In this document: one piece after another, positions 8,233 to 17,482 of the stretch
Layout of the letters: the number at the start of each line of letters is the position of its first letter
Numbering within the stretch: position 1 is the first letter of the stretch
Assembly: GCA_026987115.1 (NCBI GenBank)
Contig: JALSNF010000040.1
Coordinates: 1-33,435 of the forward strand
Length of the DNA stretch: 33,435 bases
Origin: Desulfurobacteriaceae bacterium
Lineage (GTDB): Bacteria > Aquificota > Aquificia > Desulfurobacteriales > Desulfurobacteriaceae
Reading direction: 5' to 3'
Position numbers and translations under genes: made by a program
The notes under the pieces: generated by a model
Databases searched by the model: none
The model's input: the letters and a program-made list of their open reading frames with translations, nothing else
What the model was told of the DNA's origin: nothing

Positions 8233-8237
8233 TTGCT
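8222..8237 (+). promoter_or_regulatory. Sigma-54 promoter upstream of amtB
   Basis: The sequence TGGCATGAGAATTGCT fits the sigma-54 consensus TGGCAYR-N4-TTGCW exactly, with the invariant GG (8223-8224) and GC (8235-8236) separated by 10 bases. It lies 35 bases before the amtB ATG, so a start near 8248 would leave a short leader with the ribosome site. Nitrogen control of amtB through sigma-54 and an NtrC-like activator is well known in other bacteria. No activator gene is present in the window. Confidence 0.85.
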
Positions 8238-8271
8238 TAACCTTAAAAGCAAAAAGGGAGGAGGTTTAAAG

Positions 8272-9489
8272 ATGGAAGAGGGGATTAAAGAGCTTGTCCG
8301 CTCTTTAAACATCTTTTACCTGCTTGCAGGGGCAGTTATGATTCTCTCAATGCACGCAGGCTTTGCTTTTTTAGAAGCCGGAACAGTTAGGAAGAAGAAC
8401 CAAGTCAACGCCCTTGTAAAGATAATTGTTGATGTAGCTGTAGCCACTATCGCCTACTACTTTATAGGTTATCCCCTTGCCCACAAAGTCTGTTTTGTAA
8501 AGGACGCTTCTACCCTTTTCCTTGACCACGGACTCCAACTTGTAAGGTTCTTTTTCCTTCTAATGTTTGCAGCTTGCATCTCTGCGATTGTCTCAGGTGG
8601 AGTGGCAGAGAGGATGAAGTTTAAGCCTTACATTACTGCAGGATTTTTCCTTGCAGGAATTATCTATCCTATTTTTGAGGCACTTATATGGGGTGAAAGG
8701 TGGTCTCCTGCCTTTCAGAGCTGGGTAAAGTCTCTTTTCGGAGCTCCCGTTCACGACTTTGCAGGCTCAATGGTTGTCCACGGTTTAGGAGGGTGGATTG
8801 CCCTTCCTGCAATTCTTCTCCTTGGAGCCCGTCAAGGTAGGTATTTTAAAGGTAAGTCTAAACCTATACCCGTTAGCAACATACCTTTCCTTGCTCTGGG
8901 AAGCTGGATTTTAATAATCGGATGGTTCGGATTTAACGTTATGAGCTCCCAAAAGCTTGCTGACATTTCAGGTCTTGTTGCGGTTAACTCCCTTATGGCA
9001 ACTGCCGGAGGGATAATAGGAGGACTTGTTTTCGGTAAGAACGACCCTGGATTTATCCACAACGGAGCCCTTGCAGGTCTTGTTGCAATATGTGCAGGTT
9101 CAGATGTAGTTAATCCAATTGGAGCTCTCTTAATAGGCTTCATAGCTGCCTTCATATTCGTTAAAGCTTTCATCTTAGAGCAGGAGAAATTAAAGATTGA
9201 CGATGTTTTAGGAGTCGTTCCCCTTCACGGCCTTAACGGAATATGGGGAGGGATTGCTGCAGGTATATTTGGTAAAAAACTCCTCTGGGGCTTAGGTGGA
9301 GTCTCTTTCTTGTCTCAGCTGTTTGGAGCCCTAATAACTGTCATTTACGCCGTTGTTGCCGGCTTTGTCCTTTACGGAGCTCTTAAAGCTCTAGTAGGTC
9401 TTCGCCTTACAGAAGAAGAGGAATTTCAAGGCTCAGACCTTTCAATTCACAAGATTAGGGCTTACCCTGAGGATGAAATTCGCTTTTAG
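8272..9489 (+). CDS. amtB: Ammonium transporter AmtB
   Basis: This is an ammonium channel of the inner membrane, 405 residues with about 11 membrane helices. I chose the ATG at 8272 because a strong GGGAGGAGG lies 7 bases upstream; an upstream in-frame ATG codon overlaps the sigma-54 promoter and cannot be used from it. Key residues match E. coli AmtB closely: D162 in HDFAGSMVVHG, pore His H170, and second pore His H319 in LHGLNGIWGG. The cytoplasmic tail that meets PII is short and acidic. The PII gene lies two genes downstream, consistent with AmtB-PII regulation. A terminator hairpin follows the stop. Confidence 0.96.
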   Translation: MEEGIKELVRSLNIFYLLAGAVMILSMHAGFAFLEAGTVRKKNQVNALVKIIVDVAVATIAYYFIGYPLAHKVCFVKDASTLFLDHGLQLVRFFFLLMFAACISAIVSGGVAERMKFKPYITAGFFLAGIIYPIFEALIWGERWSPAFQSWVKSLFGAPVHDFAGSMVVHGLGGWIALPAILLLGARQGRYFKGKSKPIPVSNIPFLALGSWILIIGWFGFNVMSSQKLADISGLVAVNSLMATAGGIIGGLVFGKNDPGFIHNGALAGLVAICAGSDVVNPIGALLIGFIAAFIFVKAFILEQEKLKIDDVLGVVPLHGLNGIWGGIAAGIFGKKLLWGLGGVSFLSQLFGALITVIYAVVAGFVLYGALKALVGLRLTEEEEFQGSDLSIHKIRAYPEDEIRF

Positions 9490-9499
9490 CTCTGCCCTT

Positions 9500-9532
9500 C
9501 CCTTGTGCTTTTAGCGCAAGGGGTTCTTGTTT
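9500..9532 (+). terminator. Terminator after amtB
   Basis: CCCTTGTGC and GCGCAAGGG form a 9-pair stem with one G-T pair and a TTTTA loop (9500-9522), followed by a T-rich tail TTCTTGTTT. It separates amtB from the repressor gene. Confidence 0.75.
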
Positions 9533-9542
9533 AACGGTAATA

Positions 9543-9563
9543 GTTATTATTAAATTTAATAAC
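9543..9563. promoter_or_regulatory. Likely Fur/PerR-type operator
   Basis: GTTATTA and TAATAAC form perfect 7-base arms around TTAAATT, and a nested 16-base palindrome (TTATTAAATTTAATAA) lies within. Fur and PerR boxes are A/T-rich inverted repeats of similar size. The site lies 33 bases before the start of the Fur-family gene, so autoregulation is the simplest reading. I could not identify the matching -35 and -10 elements with confidence. Confidence 0.6.
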
Positions 9564-9595
9564 GAAAGATTAAGTTAAGATTAAGGAGGAAGAAT

Positions 9596-10009
9596 TTGAA
9601 GAAAAAGAGAAATACGAAACAGAAAGCTACCGTTTACAGGGTAGTTCAATCTTCAAACGACCATCCAACTGCAGAAAAGGTTTACGAGAGGGCAAAAAAG
9701 GAGCTCCCCTCAATAAGCCTTGGAACGGTTTACAGAGTTTTAAAGGAGCTAGTCTCGGAAGGTAAGATAAAGGAGATAATAGTTAACAAACAATCCCACT
9801 TTGAAAAAAGAACCGACCACCACCACCACTTTATATGTAGGGAGTGCGGTAAGATAGAAGATGTAGAGACTCCACTTTGTCGCTATACTTGTAGAAAAGT
9901 GGAGAAGAAGGGATATGTGGTTGAGGATATAGAGTATAAGTTCTACGGGCTTTGCGACAAATGTGCACAGAAATTGAACATTAAAGAGAAGGAAGTTGCA
10001 CAAGTTTAG
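9596..10009 (+). CDS. Fur-family metal-dependent repressor (Fur/PerR type)
   Basis: The 137-residue protein has an N-terminal winged helix (HPTAEKVYERAKKELPSISLGTVY, read across residues 23-46) and a metal-binding C-terminal half. The His-rich segment D74-H75 to H78 and two CxxC pairs, C81/C84 and C120/C123, fit the regulatory and structural metal sites of the family. Sequence alone does not separate Fur, PerR and related types; the strongly His-rich regulatory segment and short length suggest PerR or a close relative. The start is TTG at 9596, set by AAGGAGG 6 bases upstream. It sits between amtB and glnB, an unusual place for a metal or peroxide sensor, and has its own palindromic operator. 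Confidence 0.88.
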   Translation: MKKKRNTKQKATVYRVVQSSNDHPTAEKVYERAKKELPSISLGTVYRVLKELVSEGKIKEIIVNKQSHFEKRTDHHHHFICRECGKIEDVETPLCRYTCRKVEKKGYVVEDIEYKFYGLCDKCAQKLNIKEKEVAQV

Positions 10010-10018
10010 TGCACTTGT
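10000..10018 (+). terminator. Possible weak terminator after the Fur-family gene
   Basis: ACAAGT and ACTTGT pair across a 7-base loop that includes the stop codon TAG, followed by a T-rich stretch beginning about 6 bases later. The stem is short and A/T-rich, so function is doubtful. Confidence 0.3.
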
Positions 10019-10054
10019 TAAAGCTTTTCCTTTTAGTTTGCTTTCTGTTTAAAT

Positions 10055-10070
10055 TGGCACCGACTTTGTT
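10055..10070 (+). promoter_or_regulatory. Sigma-54-like promoter upstream of glnB
   Basis: TGGCACCGACTTTGTT has a perfect -24 element (TGGCAC) and correct spacing, but the -12 dinucleotide is GT (10068-10069) instead of GC. It lies 35 bases before the glnB ATG, the same distance as the better site before amtB. The shared position supports it; the changed -12 base lowers confidence. Confidence 0.6.
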
Positions 10071-10089
10071 AAAATAAATGGCAGCCTAA

Positions 10090-10443
<354 letters not shown>

Positions 10444-10459
10444 AATAAGGAGGGTACCT

Positions 10460-11878
10460 ATGAGGCCTACCAATCCAAAAGAGGTAGTTGAACTAATCCA
10501 AAGAGAAGGTATTAAGTTTGTTGACCTTCGCTTTACCGACATGTTTGGAACCTGGCACCACATTACCTTCCCTGCCCACGAAATAAGCGAAGAGAGCTTT
10601 GAGCAGGGACTCTTCTTTGACGGCTCTTCCATTCGCCAGTGGCAGCCTATTAACGCAAGCGACATGATGTTTAAGCTGGACCCAACAACTGCAACTGTTG
10701 ACCCTCTTTCTGAGATACCCACTTTAGTTGTTATCGCCGACATAGTTGACCCTATTACTAAAGAGCCTTACCACAAAGACCCAAGGAACATTGCTAAAAA
10801 AGCCCTTGAGTACCTGAGGTCAACAGGTATCGGCGATACTGTTTACTGTGGTCCAGAGCCTGAATTCTTCGTGTTTGACGATGTAAAGTACGATGTTGGG
10901 ATGAACTACAGCTTTTACGAAGTTGACAGCGTAGAGGGTATTTGGCGAACAGGAGCTGAGGAGAACCCCAATTTAGGTCATAAGGTTAAGGTAAAGGGCG
11001 GTTATTTCCCCGTTCCTCCAAACGACCAGCTTGACCACATTAGAAAGATAATGTCAATGAAGATGGAAGAGGCTGGGCTTGTTATTGAAGCCCTCCACCA
11101 CGAGGTTGCAACTGGCGGTCAGTGCGAGATTGACTTTAGGTTTGGTAATTTAATTGAAGCTGCAGATAACGTTCAGTGGTTAAAGTATATAGTTAAGAAC
11201 GTTGCCAAGATGTTTGGGAAAACTGCAACTTTCATGCCAAAGCCCCTCTTTGGAGATAACGGCTCAGGTATGCACACCCACATGTCAGTATGGAAAAACG
11301 GAGAAAACCTCTTCCACGGAGACAGCTACGGGGGACTTTCTGAAACTGCCCTCTACTTTATAGGGGGAATAATCAAGCACGCTAAGGCGGTTTGTGCCTT
11401 TACAAACCCAACTGTAAACTCTTATAAGCGTTTAGTTCCAGGATATGAAGCTCCGGTTAACCTCTGCTACTCTGCAAGGAACCGCTCAGCAGCAATAAGG
11501 GTTCCTGCCGTAGTTTCACCTAAGGCAAAGAGGATAGAAGTTAGGTTCCCTGATTCTTCAGGAGCTCCTTACTTAGCCTTTACGGCCCTCTTAATGGCAG
11601 GGCTTGACGGTATAGAGAACAAGATTCACCCGGGAGAGCCTGTTGACAAGAACCTATACGACCTTCCACCGGAAGAGCTTGCTGAAGTTCCAACAGTTCC
11701 CGGTTCTTTAGAAGAGGCAATTGACGCCCTTGAGAAGGACTATGAGTTCCTTACAAAGGGTGGCGTAATGAGCGAGCAGTTCTTAGAGGACTACATTGAG
11801 TATAAGCGCAAGGAGGAAATTGAGCCTGTAAGGTTAAGACCTACTCCTATGGAGTTTATGCTCTACTACGATGTTTAA
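10460..11878 (+). CDS. glnA: Glutamine synthetase type I
   Basis: GlnA makes glutamine from glutamate, ammonia and ATP as a cytosolic dodecamer. The 472 residues match the long type I (beta) class. Visible motifs are FDGSSIRQW, the ATP and metal regions (GPEPEFF and HHEVATGGQCEIDF), NGSGMHTHMS, and the adenylylation loop KNLYDLPPEE with Tyr400. The Tyr and its context suggest control by adenylylation, although glnE is not in the window. The start ATG follows AAGGAGGG. It is co-transcribed with glnB, and a very strong terminator follows. Confidence 0.97.
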   Translation: MRPTNPKEVVELIQREGIKFVDLRFTDMFGTWHHITFPAHEISEESFEQGLFFDGSSIRQWQPINASDMMFKLDPTTATVDPLSEIPTLVVIADIVDPITKEPYHKDPRNIAKKALEYLRSTGIGDTVYCGPEPEFFVFDDVKYDVGMNYSFYEVDSVEGIWRTGAEENPNLGHKVKVKGGYFPVPPNDQLDHIRKIMSMKMEEAGLVIEALHHEVATGGQCEIDFRFGNLIEAADNVQWLKYIVKNVAKMFGKTATFMPKPLFGDNGSGMHTHMSVWKNGENLFHGDSYGGLSETALYFIGGIIKHAKAVCAFTNPTVNSYKRLVPGYEAPVNLCYSARNRSAAIRVPAVVSPKAKRIEVRFPDSSGAPYLAFTALLMAGLDGIENKIHPGEPVDKNLYDLPPEELAEVPTVPGSLEEAIDALEKDYEFLTKGGVMSEQFLEDYIEYKRKEEIEPVRLRPTPMEFMLYYDV

Positions 11879-11903
11879 TCTCTAAGTCTAAGGCTATCAT
11901 TAG

Positions 11904-11932
11904 AAGGGCCCCTGTTGGGGCCCTTTTGTTTT
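11904..11932 (+). terminator. Strong terminator after glnA
   Basis: AAGGGCCCC and GGGGCCCTT form a perfect 9-pair stem with loop TGTT (11904-11925), followed by TTGTTTT. The T tract runs straight into the GGAGG ribosome site of the next gene. Confidence 0.92.
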
Positions 11933-11941
11933 GGAGGTAAA

Positions 11942-12544
11942 GTGAGTCTGTTTGACGAGGTTGCAAAGAGTTGGGATGAAAAACCTTCAAGGGTAATTAA
12001 CGCAAGGAAGGTGGGCTCTTCCCTTCTAAACCTCCTTCCGGTTTCAAAGGACTGGAAGGTGTTAGAGATAGGGGCGGGAACGGGGCTTTTGACTTTTTAC
12101 ATCCAGCCCTTTGTGGGGAAAATTTATGCCCTTGACTCCTCTTCAGGGATGCTCTCTGTTTTAAAGGAAAAGATAGAAAAGTACAAAGTCAGTAATATTT
12201 ACCCTCTTTTCTTAGATGCCGAGAAGGAGCTCCCAGAGGGAGAGTTTGACTTGGTTGTCCTCCACATGACCCTCCACCACGTTAAAGACGTTCCCTCTTT
12301 ATTTAACAGGATTTCCTCTCGTCTTAAAGTTGGAGGCTTCCTTGCTGTTGGAGACTTGGTTAAAGAGGACGGTTCTTTTCATAAGAGTAATAAAGGCGTT
12401 TACCACTTTGGCTTCTCTAAAGAAGAGATTTTCCGCTACTTTAAGGATGCAAGGTTAGAGCCCTATGTTTTTAGGGTAGTTCACTCTATAGAAAGAAACG
12501 GCAAGGACTATCCCATTTTCCTTGCCTGTGGAAGGAAACTTTAA
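11942..12544 (+). CDS. Class I SAM-dependent methyltransferase
   Basis: The 200-residue protein has the SAM-binding motif VLEIGAGTGLLTFYI, followed by an acidic residue (YALDSSSGM) and the later motif FDLVVLHMTLHHV, typical of Methyltransf_11/25 proteins. The acceptor is unknown. I set the start at GTG 11942, just 4 bases after GGAGG; a longer frame would begin inside the glnA terminator. No independent promoter is visible, so it probably depends on readthrough past the glnA terminator. The stop overlaps the lysA stop by 4 bases on the opposite strand. Confidence 0.85.
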   Translation: MSLFDEVAKSWDEKPSRVINARKVGSSLLNLLPVSKDWKVLEIGAGTGLLTFYIQPFVGKIYALDSSSGMLSVLKEKIEKYKVSNIYPLFLDAEKELPEGEFDLVVLHMTLHHVKDVPSLFNRISSRLKVGGFLAVGDLVKEDGSFHKSNKGVYHFGFSKEEIFRYFKDARLEPYVFRVVHSIERNGKDYPIFLACGRKL

Positions 12545-13776
12545 AACTCCCTCTCTATTAAAGAGGCTAAAGTTTCCCTTTCTCTTATAACCTTATAGCC
12601 GTCTCCATCTATTAAGACTTCAGCAGGTCTTGGCCTTGAGTTGTAATTTGAAGCCATTGAAAAGCCGTAAGCGCCGGTGCTGAAGATTGCAAGGTAGTCT
12701 CCCTCCTTTAGTTCAGGTAGCTCTCTGTCTTCAGCAAACACGTCTCCACTTTCACATATGGGGCCTACAACCGTTGCTTTTACCCGTTTCTCTTTATAGG
12801 TCGTTCCGTCAATGTAGTGATAAGCTTTATATAAAGAAGGCCTTGCTAAATCGTTCATTCCTGCGTCAACTATGTAAAAAGTCTTTTCTTTGTTCCTTTT
12901 AACGTAAAGAACTTGGGTAATTAATACTCCTGCGTTTCCAACAATTCTTCTCCCCGGCTCTAAGATTAGCTTTAACCCAAGCTCCTTTACTATCGGTTTT
13001 AGGATTTCTGATAATTTTCTTACAGAAGGGGGTTCTTTAAAAGGTTCGTAGTTTATCCCTATTCCGCCTCCTGCATCAAAGAGCTCTATCTCTATCCTTT
13101 CACTTCTTAGTTCCTTTACAAAATCCCTTACTTTAAGGGAGGCTTCCTTAAAGGCGCTGAGTTCCTTAATCTGGGAGCCTATGTGAAAGTGAATTCCTAT
13201 AGGTTCAAGGTATTTGCTCTCTTTTGCTATTTTGTAGAGTTCAAGTGCAGATTCAAAGTCCACTCCAAACTTGCTGTTTTTTAAGCCTGTGGCTATGTAG
13301 GGGTGGGTTTTTGGGTCAACCTCAGGGTTTACCCTAACGGCAACGGGAGCTCTTTTGTTTAACTTCTTTGCTACCTCTTCAATCTTTAAGAGCTCCCCTT
13401 TACTTTCAACGTTGAACATTAAAATTCCCCTTTCAAGGGCAAACTCAATCTCCTCTTCCCTCTTCCCTACACCTGCAAAGACTATCTTTTTAGGCTCTAT
13501 TCCCGCTGTTAAGGCCCTAAATATCTCGCCTATTGAGACGGTGTCTGCTCCTGCCCCAAGGTCTTTTAAAAGTCTTAAAATTGACACGTTTGAGTTTGAC
13601 TTAACCGCAAACGCAGTAAGGTAGGTAAAATTAAACTCTTTAAAAGCTTCTTCTATTGCCCTTTTGCTGTATATGTAAACCGGAGTTCCTACTTTCCTTG
13701 CTACTTCTTCAACGAAAACTCCTTCTACCTTTAACTTACCTTCCTCAAAGCCTATAAAGGGGAAAAGCTCTTTCAC
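12541..13776 (-). CDS. lysA: Diaminopimelate decarboxylase
   Basis: LysA removes CO2 from meso-diaminopimelate to give lysine, using PLP in the cytosol. The 411 residues are normal. K59 in TAFAVKSNSN is the PLP lysine. HIGSQI, the glycine-rich phosphate loop DAGGGIGINY, EPGRRIVGNAG and the catalytic Cys region GPICESGDVF are all present. The start is GTG with GGAGG upstream. It diverges from argB across about 80 bases, so two amino acid genes share one control region. Its stop overlaps the convergent methyltransferase gene by 4 bases. Confidence 0.97.
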   Translation of the reverse strand: MKELFPFIGFEEGKLKVEGVFVEEVARKVGTPVYIYSKRAIEEAFKEFNFTYLTAFAVKSNSNVSILRLLKDLGAGADTVSIGEIFRALTAGIEPKKIVFAGVGKREEEIEFALERGILMFNVESKGELLKIEEVAKKLNKRAPVAVRVNPEVDPKTHPYIATGLKNSKFGVDFESALELYKIAKESKYLEPIGIHFHIGSQIKELSAFKEASLKVRDFVKELRSERIEIELFDAGGGIGINYEPFKEPPSVRKLSEILKPIVKELGLKLILEPGRRIVGNAGVLITQVLYVKRNKEKTFYIVDAGMNDLARPSLYKAYHYIDGTTYKEKRVKATVVGPICESGDVFAEDRELPELKEGDYLAIFSTGAYGFSMASNYNSRPRPAEVLIDGDGYKVIRERETLASLIEREF

Positions 13777-13812
13777 CTTCTCCTCCTTCCTATTTAAACT
13801 TGAAAGCCTTAG

Positions 13813-14736
<924 letters not shown>

Positions 14737-14786
14737 GAAAATTTGAATATTTCATCTACCTTTAGGTATTAAGTATTAGTTTCTGT

Positions 14787-14796
14787 TTGATATAAT
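14787..14796 (+). promoter_or_regulatory. Extended -10 promoter for the cyd operon
   Basis: TTGATATAAT contains a perfect TATAAT at 14791-14796 with the extended TGn element just before it. The -35 region is poor, as is common for extended -10 promoters. It lies 53 bases upstream of cydA in the 113-base gap after argB. Nothing else of note is seen in that gap. Confidence 0.65.
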
Positions 14797-14849
14797 CTAA
14801 CTTTGGAAATTAAGAATAAGAGTTTTAAAAACTTTAGGGAGGTGCCGCT

Positions 14850-16250
14850 ATGGACTTCGTACTGCTTGTATCGCGATTGCAGTTCGCGATGACAGCCTTC
14901 TTCCACTTTGTATTCGTCCCTCTAACTTTAGGGCTGTCAACGCTGTCTGCAATTATGCTTACCCTACACTACGCTACCGGCAAAGAGATTTACAGAGACA
15001 TGGCCAAGTTCTGGTCCAAGCTCTTTGCCATTAACTTCGCTCTCGGAGTAGCAACGGGCCTTGTCCACGAGTTTGAATTCGGTATGAACTGGTCTGTTTA
15101 CTCAAGGTTCGTTGGTGATATCTTTGGAGCTCCCCTTGCCATTGAGGGACTTCTTGCCTTCTTCATGGAGTCAACCTTTATGGGAGTTTTCCTCTTTGGC
15201 TGGGACAAGGTTCCAAAGGCAGTTCACCTACTAGCTGCTTGGCTTTCATCTATCGGTTCAAACCTCTCTGCTCTTTGGATACTCATTGCTAACGGCTGGA
15301 TGCAACACCCGGTTGGCGCTAAGGTAGAAATGGCTGCTGCTGGAAAGAGAGCGGTTCTTTCAGACTGGTGGGCTGTAGTGTTTAACCCAGTTGCAGACGT
15401 TAAGTTCTGGCACACTGCAACAGCTGGAATGGTCTTATCTGCTATCTTTGTTCTCTCTGTTAGTGCTTATCACCTTTTAAGGAAGCAGAATGTAGAGTTC
15501 TTTAAAAAGTCTGCCTACATTGCACTTATCTTTGGTTTTATAGCTTCAGTTGGAGAGATAGTAATTGGCGACATTCACGCCCACGAAGTTGCTAAAACTC
15601 AACCCACAAAGCTTGCTGCAATGGAAGCTCTTTGGGAGACCAAGCAAGGAGCTCCTGTACTCTTAGCTGCTTGGGCAGACCAGAAGGCTCAGAAGAACGT
15701 AGTTGAAATACCACTTCCAATTCCCGGTCTCCTTTCCTTCTTAGCAACACACGACTTTAACGGTAAGCTTTTAGGTGCTAAGGACCTTCAGAAGAAGTTT
15801 GAAGCTCAGTTTGGCCCTGGGAACTACATACCTCCTGTAAACTTCGTCTTCTGGGCATTTCACCTGATGGTTTACCTAGGGTTCTTCTTTGTCCTACTCT
15901 TTATCTGGGGACTTGCTAAGTATAAAGACCTTGAAAACGCTAACGGCTTCTTAAAAGTTGCTCTCTACTCCCTACCTCTTCCATACATTGCTTGCTGGCT
16001 CGGTTGGGCTACTGCAGAAGTTGGAAGGCAACCTTGGATCGTTTACCCGCTAACTGACGATTATGGAAAAATCAAGCTTGCAGAAATAGGCCTTAAAACT
16101 GCTCAAGCAGTTTCTCCTTTAACCAATGTAGAAGTTGTAATTACTTACATCCTATTTGCTTTAACCTTTACAGGCCTTGCTATTGCGGACTTTTACCTTC
16201 TTGCTAAGTTTGCTACTAAAGGTCCAGAAAAAGAGGCCGAACTCTACTAA
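14850..16250 (+). CDS. cydA: Cytochrome bd quinol oxidase subunit I
   Basis: CydA carries haems b558, b595 and d and the quinol site of the inner-membrane bd oxidase, which reduces O2 to water. The 466 residues fit the short Q-loop class (E. coli CydA is about 520). Conserved residues line up with E. coli numbering: H19 in FFHFVFVPLTLG, E99 and E107 in the EGLLAFFMES segment, and H188 in FWHTATAG. The signature GWATAEVGRQPW is present near the C-terminus. The start ATG follows GGGAGGTG. For an anaerobe or microaerophile this oxidase would scavenge oxygen. cydB follows after 15 bases. Confidence 0.97.
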   Translation: MDFVLLVSRLQFAMTAFFHFVFVPLTLGLSTLSAIMLTLHYATGKEIYRDMAKFWSKLFAINFALGVATGLVHEFEFGMNWSVYSRFVGDIFGAPLAIEGLLAFFMESTFMGVFLFGWDKVPKAVHLLAAWLSSIGSNLSALWILIANGWMQHPVGAKVEMAAAGKRAVLSDWWAVVFNPVADVKFWHTATAGMVLSAIFVLSVSAYHLLRKQNVEFFKKSAYIALIFGFIASVGEIVIGDIHAHEVAKTQPTKLAAMEALWETKQGAPVLLAAWADQKAQKNVVEIPLPIPGLLSFLATHDFNGKLLGAKDLQKKFEAQFGPGNYIPPVNFVFWAFHLMVYLGFFFVLLFIWGLAKYKDLENANGFLKVALYSLPLPYIACWLGWATAEVGRQPWIVYPLTDDYGKIKLAEIGLKTAQAVSPLTNVEVVITYILFALTFTGLAIADFYLLAKFATKGPEKEAELY

Positions 16251-16265
16251 TGGAGGAGGTGGGTT

Positions 16266-17465
16266 ATGCACTTTGACTTACAGACTATTTGGGCAATTTT
16301 GGTAACGATACTGATTGCGGGATATATAGTTACTGACGGTTTTGACTTGGGGGTTGGAATACTGCACCTCTTTGTTGCAAAGAACGACATTGAGAGAAGG
16401 GTTAACATAAACGCTATCGGTCCTGTCTGGGACGGAAACGAGGTTTGGTTCATTACTGCTGGTGGTGCGGCCTTTGCTGCTTTTCCCGAGCTTTACGCTG
16501 CCCTCTTTAGCTCACTCTACATTGCTCTCTTTGTAGTTCTACTTGCTCTCATCTATAGGGCCGTTTCATTTGAGTTTAGAAGTAAAGAGGAAAGTGAAGG
16601 CTGGAAGAAGTTCTGGGATGTTAGCATTACAGTTTCCTCCTTTGTGGTAGCCCTCCTTATAGGTGTAGCCATCGGAAACATCCTTGCAGGACTTCCAATT
16701 AAGAATATGGCAATTGAAGGTAATAAACTTTTAGGCTTTGTATATGCTGAGAAGTTCCCTATAAGCTTTATTAACCTCGTTAACCCATTTAAGTTCCACG
16801 GTCTTTACGGACTTTTGGTTGGAATTACTACGGTTCTGTTTATCGTTATGCACGGTATCTCTTGGCTCCTGTGGAAGACCGAAGGGACAATTGCCGAAAG
16901 GGCAAGAAGCATTGGACTAAAGGTGTGGCTTCCTTTTGTTATTATGTACGTAATCTGTACAGCCCTTGCCTACAACATATCCTTTAAGGTAAACAACCCT
17001 GAACTTGCACAAAAGTACCTTCAACTTCCTCCCGACATGTTCCAACAGATTGCAAGTATGTTAGACTCTAACGGCGTTCTACATCACGCTCTATTTAGGT
17101 TCCCGGCAATTGAGCTTATACTTATTGTCCTTGCTGCTCTCTGTGCTGTAGGATGGCTTCTTGCCGTTAGGAGCGTAGATGGTGCTAAAGCCTTTCTATT
17201 TTCAACTCTTACCTTCCTATTTGCAGGATTTGCCGTAATGTTTGGAGCTTATCCCCTTGCAGTTCCTTCCAGCTTAGGACTTGAGCACTCTATTACTATC
17301 TATAACGGTGCTTCAAGCCAGTTAACCCTTACAGTTATGCTCATTGCGGCAATTATCTTTACTCCTATCGTTATCGCTTACCAAGCTTGGGTTTACAAGA
17401 TGTTCCTCTTTAAAATCTCTCCTGAGAGCTTAAGAAGAGAGATTGAAGAGGCAGCTGAACACTAA
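16266..17465 (+). CDS. cydB: Cytochrome bd quinol oxidase subunit II
   Basis: CydB is the haem-free partner of CydA. The 399-residue protein is strongly hydrophobic, with about 8-9 membrane helices. The family signature TDGFDLGVGIL (residues 23-33) is followed by NAIGPVWDGNEVWFI and the FPELYAALFSS segment. The start is set by GGAGGAGGTGGG just upstream. A tiny membrane-protein gene follows after 17 bases with its own strong ribosome site, so cydA, cydB and the small gene form one transcript. Confidence 0.96.
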   Translation: MHFDLQTIWAILVTILIAGYIVTDGFDLGVGILHLFVAKNDIERRVNINAIGPVWDGNEVWFITAGGAAFAAFPELYAALFSSLYIALFVVLLALIYRAVSFEFRSKEESEGWKKFWDVSITVSSFVVALLIGVAIGNILAGLPIKNMAIEGNKLLGFVYAEKFPISFINLVNPFKFHGLYGLLVGITTVLFIVMHGISWLLWKTEGTIAERARSIGLKVWLPFVIMYVICTALAYNISFKVNNPELAQKYLQLPPDMFQQIASMLDSNGVLHHALFRFPAIELILIVLAALCAVGWLLAVRSVDGAKAFLFSTLTFLFAGFAVMFGAYPLAVPSSLGLEHSITIYNGASSQLTLTVMLIAAIIFTPIVIAYQAWVYKMFLFKISPESLRREIEEAAEH

Positions 17466-17482
17466 AGGGGAGGTGAAAAGTT

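Noticed and set aside
8233-8271. Longer N-terminus for AmtB
   Set aside because: The upstream start lies within the sigma-54 promoter, and the ATG at 8272 has a strong ribosome site and matches the family start.
8178-8312. Longer N-terminus for the FG-GAP protein
   Set aside because: The extension is not signal-like and overlaps amtB; the internal ATG opens a clear lipoprotein signal peptide.
14737-14786. Terminator after argB
   Set aside because: Only a tiny TACC/GGTA stem is present with no T tract.
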